Shown here: positions 56,416 to 64,000 of the stretch, piece after piece
How positions within the stretch are numbered: the stretch's first letter is position 1
Layout of the letters: the number at the start of each line of letters is the position of its first letter
Source: Hemerocallis citrina
Taxonomy: Eukaryota; Streptophyta; Magnoliopsida; Asparagales; Asphodelaceae
Reading direction: 5' to 3'
NCBI GenBank assembly: GCA_017893485.1
Contig: CM030358.1
Coordinates: 149,991,368-150,055,367 of the forward strand
Length of the DNA stretch: 64,000 nt
Made by a program: the position numbers and the translations under genes
Notes under the pieces: model-generated
What the model was told of the DNA's origin: nothing
Seen by the model: only the letters and a program-made list of their open reading frames with translations
The model's database searches: none

Positions 56416-57060
56416 TAGACTAACATGCACAAGCATTTATCTCTAGCAGTGAGAGTATAATAGTCTTATTCTTCTTCTTGCTCTTTTTTTTAGAATCATG
56501 TTCAATAGAAATATGATGTCCAACACATTGCTACAGCTGGCTATATATAGCTGTCCCAAGACCAAATCATTGCAGTGTTTGGCAATTACTCATGTTCATC
56601 TCTAAAAAACATTAAAAGATGTTCACTGATACACCTTTAAAAATTGCCAAAATAGCCTTGTGTTTCAGTGATACACATTTAAAAAAACCCAGAAAGATCA
56701 ATGAAGAAGACGCCAAAAGATGAGCTAGGTTTCATTAATGCATCTAATCCAATTATGAACTAAACAAAAATAAAAAAGTCAGTCATTCACTGTCTCATTA
56801 ATGCTGATACCAAAATCAAAAAGTAAAAAAGTGATTGATACAAGTCTCAACACAATGATCATTTTGCCAAAATAGGCTCAGTGTTTCAGTGATACACATT
56901 TAAAAAAAATTAAGACAAATGAAGAAGCTTCCATGAGAAAAGATGAGTGTATGTATGAACAAAAAAATCAAAATTGTATATTTATGATGGTGTATGTATG
57001 AAGCAAAATCAAATACAACTCATTGATGGTGTATGTATGAAGCAGAAGCATTGATCTCAA

Positions 57061-57205
57061 ATTGCAGCAGCAGCAAAAGCTTTAGCATGCAATAGTAGCA
57101 AAAGCAGCAGCAAAAGCAGTAGTAAAAGCAGCAACAAAAGCTTCAATAGCAACAGCAGCCTAAGCATAAGCTCTAGCAGCAACTTCAACAGTAGCCTAAG
57201 CATAA
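57061..57205. repeat. AGC/AAAGC-rich minisatellite
   Basis: Variable units of GCAGCAAAAGC and GCATAAGC; no coding meaning apparent. Confidence 0.85.
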
Positions 57206-59855
57206 GCAGCAACAACAAAATTAAAACTTTTATATTTATGATGGTGTATGTATGAACAACAGCAAAAAACGGGTACAAAAAACAACAAAGGCCTATTTAT
57301 CTCTAACAACAAAATCATGTACTACAGTCTTTATAGTGTATGTATGAACTCGTCAAACTTGCAAAGAAACTTGTATATTTACTTGTGTATCTTGTTTTTT
57401 ATGTACTACACACTTTAAATATACAATTTGCATATATTTACTTTGTTATTTAAATGCACAATCAATATTATGTTCTTCAATATTATATAAGAGCAAGCAA
57501 ATAAATAATCAATATACAAGTTTCAATTTCTTCAATTTCTTCACTTTGCTTGCTACAGCTTCTTCAGAAGCATCTTCTACATTTGTATCTCATAATTTTG
57601 TTTTTCTTCATATTCAAACTAAGCAACCTGCTGCTTCATCAAGTTCTTTTACTACTGCTTCTCCGTCTTCTTCTACCAATCACAAAAAAAACCCGCTTCA
57701 TCATTTTCTTCTACCAACCACAAAAAACCCTAGTGTTAACAAAATAATCATGTATCTGTATGTACATAAAACTAAACACTACATTAAATAATTACTAGTA
57801 GGCTCAGAACACAACTGTTAGTAAGGATTGATCATATTTTTCAATTATAGTAGGATCTGTTCATCAAAATAACATATACAATATATGGTGTCACTAGGGT
57901 TGCATTGTAATCTCATGCCAACTAGTTCAAATGCAAAAATACGTAAAGAGTATCTCATACTAGTTGAACTCAATCTGATACATCCATAAATTTTACAATA
58001 ACATAAGCATAAGTAGCAGCAAAAGCTACTATTCTATTTTGTGGACAGAGTTCAAAGATACATTGTCTTCTCTAGATCGCAGGTAAGCAACAGATACCAA
58101 TTTAAAAACAATTCCCAAAGATAATTTCAGAATATATAATATTTTCCAAAATAATCAGAATCAAGAACAATCTATCAAGAACAACCAACTATTCAAATTA
58201 TAGAATAATTCCCAAATATAATTTCATAACTGTACATAATAGCAAGCAAGCTGCTGCCACTTGTTCGACCATAATTAGGGTTTATAAAGGGGAAGAAGAA
58301 ATACACAGGAATAAGATATTAAATTCAAGCATCAGTCTCTAAGGTTGCATTGCAATGCCATGCCAACTAGTTCAAATGCATAAATAATCCTTGTTTACCA
58401 TGCCAACTAGTTCAATTTCTTCAGAACAGATATGAATGACACACAAAATAAATGTTTTAGTTAGAACGAAAAACCATCAGGTGAAATAAGAATAAGTGGT
58501 TCATTTGATGTTTGTAATTTAACTTGACAGAGTCTGGAGCTCCCAACCAATGCCAGAAGTGTTTAAAATTGCATTGACTCATGATACCCAGCTTATATCC
58601 AAGTTAGCACCATATAAAAAACCAACTTATATCCAAGTAAGATCACTAGAATATATTTTACCTATACAAACTTGTGTATCTTACGAGGTGTAAGTTTTCT
58701 ATAGTGAGATCTTGCATGATCTCTTTAATGTAGCAAAGAGGAGAAGATGTAATATTTATGGGTTGCTACAAATTAGCTACTGCAAATGAGCTACTACATA
58801 CTAGCTACTACATATCACCTACATGAAAGCTGCAAAAAGTCAGCAAATAACCTGCAAATTATCAACACGCATCAATGCAGCCATATTAGCTACTACAACT
58901 TCACCTTGAATAATTCTCATCATTGCCTACACACAACCAAATATGCTTCAAAACAATAATTTCAACATGCATTGCAAACTTATATCCAATATCAAATTAT
59001 CACAACCCATTCATCATATAAATGAGCAACTTACATCCAAGTGTGACTCATCATTGCCTACACACACAAGCAAAAGAAAATACAAGAAATTGAACAAAAT
59101 TCTTATGAGCATGTATGAGAATCAATCACTTCCCTCCAAAATATTGTGAAATGGCAGTTTGGAGATGAAGAATTCAAATCCGCAACTGAAATGATAGTTT
59201 GGATATGAGAACCCAAATTGGGGACAAGGGTTTCGACATGGAGATGGAGAGGGGCTCAATCGGCGACTAGGGTTAAATTTCGACATGGAGATGTATAGGG
59301 GCTGAATTGGGGACTAGGGTCGACATCGAAATACTACTTCACTGAAATCTGCACCTGATTTGGGGGTTGAATTTGAAGGGACGAAGAAGATGAAGAAGCT
59401 AGGGTTTCAGGATTTGGGGGGAGGGGGGGTCGAGAGTGCGAGATGGAAATAGAGATGGAGATATAGATAGGTGGCGGCAGTGGTGAGAGCTGCGCTGAGG
59501 TGGAACTTCGGGGGCTAGGGTTTCGAAGAGAGAGAAAGAAGACAAAGAAAGAGTTGATTTGGGAGAAAGTAGAGAAGGAGAGGCGAGGGAAGGGGAGGTT
59601 TTTTAAAAGATAGGGTATTTTGGTCATTTCACATGCTTCTTAACAGGTTCATACCGGTTAAGAGGTATATTCTACGAATATTACAGTAACTTAACTGAGA
59701 AATAGACGGTATGTGCCTTTAGGTCCAAATGATAAAAGTTTGGGTGCTATTGGGGTATTGTTTTTACTTTAGGTGTATATAGGCAATTTCTATAACTCTA
59801 GGTACCAATAGTTCATTAACCCTTAATCCAATGTGTAAAAGTTTTATCATTGTAG

Positions 59856-59935
59856 GTGCTGTCATGTATGTGCACAGAGTCTATACTGAAATGCGCATAT
59901 AGAATGATTAACATCCTCTATGGTGTCATCGATAT
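59856..59935 (+). pseudogene. Gene relic, exon 3 (family unknown)
   Basis: After an acceptor TCATTGTAG (59855) the frame joins in phase to the exon ending at 55079 (CAA G|GT GCT) and reads GAVMYVHRVYTEMRI, then a stop. One frame over it continues RMINILYGVIDIWSV. So exon-like coding sequence with at least one frameshift. The intron would be 55080-59855; without MuM it is about 82 nt. Confidence 0.4.
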
Positions 59936-60019
59936 ATGGTCCGTATGACTCTAGACTTCTGTGACAGTTATGATAAGAACTTAGAAGCACAAGAGATAGA
60001 TGAACAAGGCCTCAGATTA

Positions 60020-61690
60020 TTAGGGGGGGGGGTTGATTTTTATATTATTAGATTCCAGGACGAGCATAGAGGTAGGAGTGCTATTCTACAGGGCATAAAT
60101 GATTTTAATTCCACCATCGATGATTTAGAGCTTTTGGAGATCAAGCCTTCAGATAGAAAGTTTACGTGAACTAATATGCAAGTTAACTGATCCTTGCCAA
60201 GCTTGATAGGATTTTAATGTGCACTAATTGGGAGGATGCCTTCTTGTTAGCCGTTGTTAAATCAGTTAATAGATTCACTTTGGATCATATACCTTTAGTA
60301 CTTGATTGTGGCGATGGCCAAATCTCAGTTCTGCTTCCTTTTCTATTTGAGAAAGCTTGGAAACTTAGCAGTGACATTCACATGATTATTGAACGGTCTT
60401 GGAATACCACCACAAATGTTCAGGGTGCAACATGTATATGGATTGCGAAGATTAGGAGATTTCGAAAATGCCTAAAAGATTAGGCAAAGCAGGAATTTGA
60501 ACAAGTGGAAAGAAGGATGGAGAAATTAGGAAGGAGGATTCAAGAATTGAAATCGGTAGAAGAGGATAGGGACCTCCTCGGGTCGGAGGTCGAAGAGCTG
60601 GCAAGTAGTAGAAAAAATATCCAATGTATTGGAGAGATGGAGGAGCAGTACTGGAGACATCGATAAAAGAAGGAGATGCTAATACTATTTTTTTGTACAA
60701 AGTGGCAAATGGGAGAAGAAGACGCAATCACATTGTGGGAATGTACCTCGGAGATAATTGGTGCGAGATGAAGAATTAGTGAGACATCATATAGTTGGTA
60801 AATTTAGAAAACTATTTGGCAACAAAGAAGTGAAAAGATGCGGTATGATACTGGAGATGTGGAATACCTCGAGAATTGATGGAAGCAAAGGGATTGAGAG
60901 CATCTTCACAGAAGAAGATGTCTTACAGGCAATCAAGTGCATAGAAAAGGATAAGGCTCTAGGTCCGGATGATTTCCCAATTTTCTTCTATAGATTATAT
61001 TCAAATATCATCAAGGATGATTTAATGGCTATTTTTTGGGATTTCTATCACGGTTGCGCTGAAGTTGATAGATTAAATTACACGAACATTATTCTAATCC
61101 TAAAAAAATAAGAGGTGTTAAGAGTGACGGATTTAAGACCGATTAGCCTACTGAACGAGTCTTTTAAGATCATTACCAAAGTCTTTTCACAAAAGTTGTC
61201 TCCTCACCTAAACAATGTGGTGGGGGAAGCGCATAGTGGCTTCATCAAGGGGAGAGATATCATGGACAATGTTGCGTCTGTCCATAAAATTGTCTCCAAA
61301 GGTTGCAAGAAGAAAAAACAGACAATTTTCTGCTAAAACTATATTTCAAAAAAGTGTATGACTCAGCAGAATGAGATTATGTGGATGAGGTACTACAACT
61401 CAAAGGATTTGGTCCGAAGTGGAGGTTGTGGATTTGGAAGTGCGTTAGAGGTGGAATTTTTTTTATTCAGGTCAATGGAAATCCAAGAAAGGAAATTTGA
61501 TGTCGTAGGGGACTCAGACAGGAAGACTCTTTGTCTTCTGTTTTGTTCACCTTAATTGCGGACAGATTGACAAAAATGATTAAAAGAGGTAGAGAAGCGC
61601 ATGTTATTCAGGGTCTTGCAATCAAAGGTATACCTGAGTCAGTATCGATACTACAATACGCGGGTGACACCTTATTAACCATACCTCTAC
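60020..61690 (+). pseudogene. L1-type LINE fragment: endonuclease and reverse transcriptase
   Basis: Plus-strand fragments in LINE order. Endonuclease end: INDFNSTIDDLELLEIKPS..KFT (about 60093-60165) and RFTLDHIPLVLD (60270-60307), corresponding to the SDH-P motif. RT: DKALGPDDFP (60950), DLRPISLLNESFKIITKV (61127-61180), GEAHSGFIKGRDIMDN (61217-61265) and a catalytic box reading LQYAGDTLL (about 61650) in place of ADD. Many stops and frame changes. 5' end and 3' end (poly-A) are missing; sequence identity is lost near 61690 where TatN begins. Confidence 0.85.
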
Positions 61691-62031
61691 AGTAATGAGG
61701 TAATCACAATTTTATCACCCAATCACCTTTTAAACTGCTGGTTATTGACCTGAGCGTCAGAGTATCAGTCGTCGGTAATCCTCCTGGTGTTTCAGACTTT
61801 TTTGCAGGTATCCAGCGATAGTCATCCATCACCTGATCCATCAAATCATACCACACATCAGCCTCACAGCAAGAAAAATTCAGAGGCCGAGATTCGAGTT
61901 TCCTCTTCACCAAAAGAACTCACTATCTGTTGCTCCCACACCCAATAACAAGCAGCATCAAATTAGAGTCGTCTGTGGGAAAACAGATCCGAGCCTCTTC
62001 CTTAGAACCTACTCCGTGAACAACTGCTTCC

Positions 62032-63530
62032 ATGGCTCCCAAAGCCAGGAAGACTGCAGCTGGGGGGCATCAAACCGACCCCCCGCTTCCTCCTCCACGT
62101 CCTTCCCAAATTCGGCTCATCACTCAGGGGTCCCATCAAAGGCTGGCGGAATAACCCCGAGGGATGACCCCGAGTGCCTCATGCTTGGTTGCGAGAGAGC
62201 CCGTGGTCCCGGTGATTTTTTGACCTCCGGAATGTCATCAAAAATCGAGTGAATGAAGACAATCTTCGAAACCGTCACAACCTCTCCCGAGGATAGAAAG
62301 AACATTCTAATCACGGTCCGAGCCGAAGCCACAACTCCTATCACAGGGAGGAAAGGGGATGCAGTTGCTCCCTCAGGGATCGTCGACCTCCAAACAGTCC
62401 TGGAGAAGGAGGCCACGTGACGAGGGCTGAATTCCAGGAGTTCCGAGATGAGGTCCTCCAGGACCTCAGAGGCAGAGCTCGAACCGAATGAACTCAGAGC
62501 CATCGTGCGGGAGGATCCGAGAACCAGGAGTTCCACGGGTCGACCTGATCCAAGGGATGCGAATATCCAATCCTCAAATGCCTACAGGAGATGGAGGATC
62601 GCCTCGCTTTCTCGTCCAGGATGCAGGTTAGTGGGACCAGGGGTTTCGGCCGTTCCGACCCCCTTTCTCGTCCAGCATCCTCGATGCCCTTATTCTGAGG
62701 AGCTTCAAGCCCTCGCTTTCGAGACCTACGACAGAGAGTCGGATCCTGCTGATCACATCGAGAGGTTCAAAACCCTCATGATGATTCACAATGCCTCGGA
62801 TCTGCTCCTCTGATATGCCTTTCCAGCCACCCTCCGGGACCCGCACGAGAATGGTACTCCAAGCTCGCTCCCAATTCGATCTTATCCTTCGATCATCTCG
62901 AGCAGAGCTCTCCCTTTCGTGACCAGCCTCGAGGCTGAGAAGACGAGCGCTTTCTCTCTTGGACCTCAAACAGAAGGGTGGGGAACCGCTTCAAAATTTT
63001 GTTCGCATATTCAAAGCTGAGGTCGAACAATCACCTCCCTTGATGTCGGGGTTGCAGCAACTGCCTTTTGGCAAAATGTCCGGCACTATTCGTTGAAGGC
63101 CTTCTTGGCTAAGAAACCCCCAGCTGACTTTTCCGACCTCCTACGCTGGGTCAAGAAATACATCTAGGTTGAGAGTTCCCTGCATCCAGAAGGAAGGAAG
63201 GATTCCCCAGCTAAGGGGAAAAGAAAGTCAGACAACTCCGAGCCTCCAAAGAAAACTCAGAAAGACTCTTCGGGGGCCGAAGTGCTCTCCCCCGATGCCC
63301 CGGTTCAGTAAATTCACTCCGCTCAATATGAGCGTGTCGGACATCCTCATGCAGATAAAGGGCAATGTTATACCCCGACATCCTCATTGACCCAACAATG
63401 GAACAAGAAGAGAGATCAGAGGTTCTACTGCCGGTTCCATCGAGACCACGGACACGAGACTGACAACTATCGGGCTCTGAAAGACGATATCGAGGCCATC
63501 ATCTGGAAATGGTATCTTGCCAAATTCACC
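62032..63530 (+). pseudogene. TatN gag, heavily broken
   Basis: ATG at 62032 (MAPKARK) matches the TatA/TatB starts. The gag core DPADHIERFKTLMMIHNASD is at about 62746-62805, followed by frame changes. Cys/His block FYCRFHRDHGHETDNY at about 63422-63470, its last Cys changed to Tyr. Non-functional. Confidence 0.85.
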
Positions 63531-63609
63531 CGGGACGGTCCAAGAAATTCTCTACCCCCTCAGGGCGTGAACAAGCATCCAGAGGTAGAGCTCGAGCCTC
63601 AAGACTCCG

Positions 63610-64000
63610 AAAACATGGCCATCCTCCATTGCGTACATGGTGGGCCCAGGGGGGGACTCGAACCCCTCTCGTAAAGCTTTTGTCCGGGAGATCAACTTTG
63701 TCCACAACTATCAGCCTCCTCAAGGTCACGGACTGTCTGTCTCATTCTCGGAAGAAGATATCGAAGGTGTCTGTCTCATTGTGATGCCCTTGTCATTAGC
63801 CTCGGCTTGGCCAATCAGGAGGTCCGCCGCATCCTCACCGACAATGGGAGTTCAGTGAACATCATATACCTTGTAACTTTCGAAGGCCTTAAGCTCTCTC
63901 GGGAGAGACTGAAACTGGCAGGTTACACCTTCACGAGTTCTCTGGTGCTCCTGTACAAATTGAGGGAATCATAACCCTCAAAATCACCGTTGGCAAGTCC
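63610..64000 (+). pseudogene. TatN protease region, partial
   Basis: HCVHGGP block (about 63628), SFSEEDIEGV, then in another frame ILTDNGSSVNIIY (about 63830-63870) with the catalytic DNGS intact. Cut by the window end. Confidence 0.82.

Larger units (their letters stand above)
55138..59822. mobile_element. MuM: MULE-like TIR element (4.7 kb)
   Basis: Exact 9-bp duplicates TTAATCCAA (55129-55137, 59823-59831). TIRs of about 130 bp open GGGTTAATGA and share ACCTATTGG/AACTATTGG, CCTATA and ATTGGACCTA/TTTGGACCTA blocks. Inside: GC-richer ends (55320-55450 and 59230-59620), a long foldback (55963-56415), a GCA-rich minisatellite (57061-57205), otherwise AT-rich DNA (56420-57050, 57210-59220) with no supported gene. 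The minus-strand frame 59334-59627 is low-complexity and resembles a 5' leader. No transposase seen. Confidence 0.8.
61690..64000 (+). mobile_element. TatN: decayed Tat-type gypsy element, runs off the window
   Basis: Truncated 5' LTR (only U5 side, about 61690-61960, ending AGCAGCATCA), primer region GTCGTCTGTGGGAA (61969 on), then gag and protease of the same family as TatA and TatB. No TATA-bearing U3 is present; the LINE fragment abuts instead. Frames are heavily broken. Confidence 0.88.

Noticed and set aside
57057..57278. Leucine-rich 73-codon minus frame
   Set aside because: Translation of the AGC/AAAGC minisatellite.

Overview
This is transposon-dominated nuclear DNA of a flowering plant. 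The evidence is the mix of element types: Ty3/gypsy elements with a second RNase H (the Tat-lineage hallmark), Ty1/copia elements, a TRIM, Mutator-like (MULE) and PIF/Harbinger-like TIR elements, Helitron ends and an L1-type LINE, in AT-rich spacer. Species cannot be told from the sequence. No intact host gene was found. Two host-gene traces are visible: a broken gene relic around 54909-59935, and captured exons of a CDPK-related protein kinase (CRK) at 53766-54073. I assign the working names (TatA, SoloC and so on) here.

Layout. 1-2035: unrecognised AT-rich DNA with a possible minus-strand promoter and leader, an AAT microsatellite and a (TG)n-G24 run. 2041-7740: old copia element on the minus strand (Cop1), 282/281-bp LTRs, ATACA target duplication (TSD). 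7901-51399: an old MULE-like element (MU1; near-matching 9-bp TSD, long TIRs) swollen by a nest of insertions. TatA (gypsy, 7944-43660) sits in its left TIR. TatA's integrase is split by solo LTR C (13539-40539, TSD GCCGA). C is split by solo LTR D (15064-39607, minus, TSD ACCGG). D is split by TatB (19086-38624, TSD GGTAT). TatB carries TRIM G (22899-24199, TSD ACATG) in its RT and solo LTR E (28302-33940, TSD CAACC) in an intron of its antisense gene. The right side of MU1 holds Helitron-like ends (44543-46163 and 50455-51371) and a gag-less copia element (Cop2, 46250-50369).

51690-54779: a MULE-type MITE (MuL) with a 2.7-kb Harbinger-like element (HarbK) inside it. HarbK contains a ~300-bp-armed palindrome and the CRK fragments. 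54909-59935: exon-like pieces of an unknown gene whose ~82-nt intron received a 4.7-kb MULE-like element (MuM) with an exact 9-bp TSD and a long microRNA-precursor-like foldback. 60020-61690: 3'-truncated LINE. 61690-64000: the start of a third, decayed Tat element running off the window.

The most notable item is TatB. Downstream of gag-pol it carries a spliced antisense gene (minus strand, 35752 to 27113). It has its own TATA box, five coding exons including one interrupted by a single TGA, and a poly(A) signal converging with the sense signal. It encodes an acidic N-terminus, a domain resembling Pfam Transposase_28 (PF04195), and C-terminal coiled coils. TRIM G has 489-bp LTRs identical at every position, so it is the youngest insertion here.
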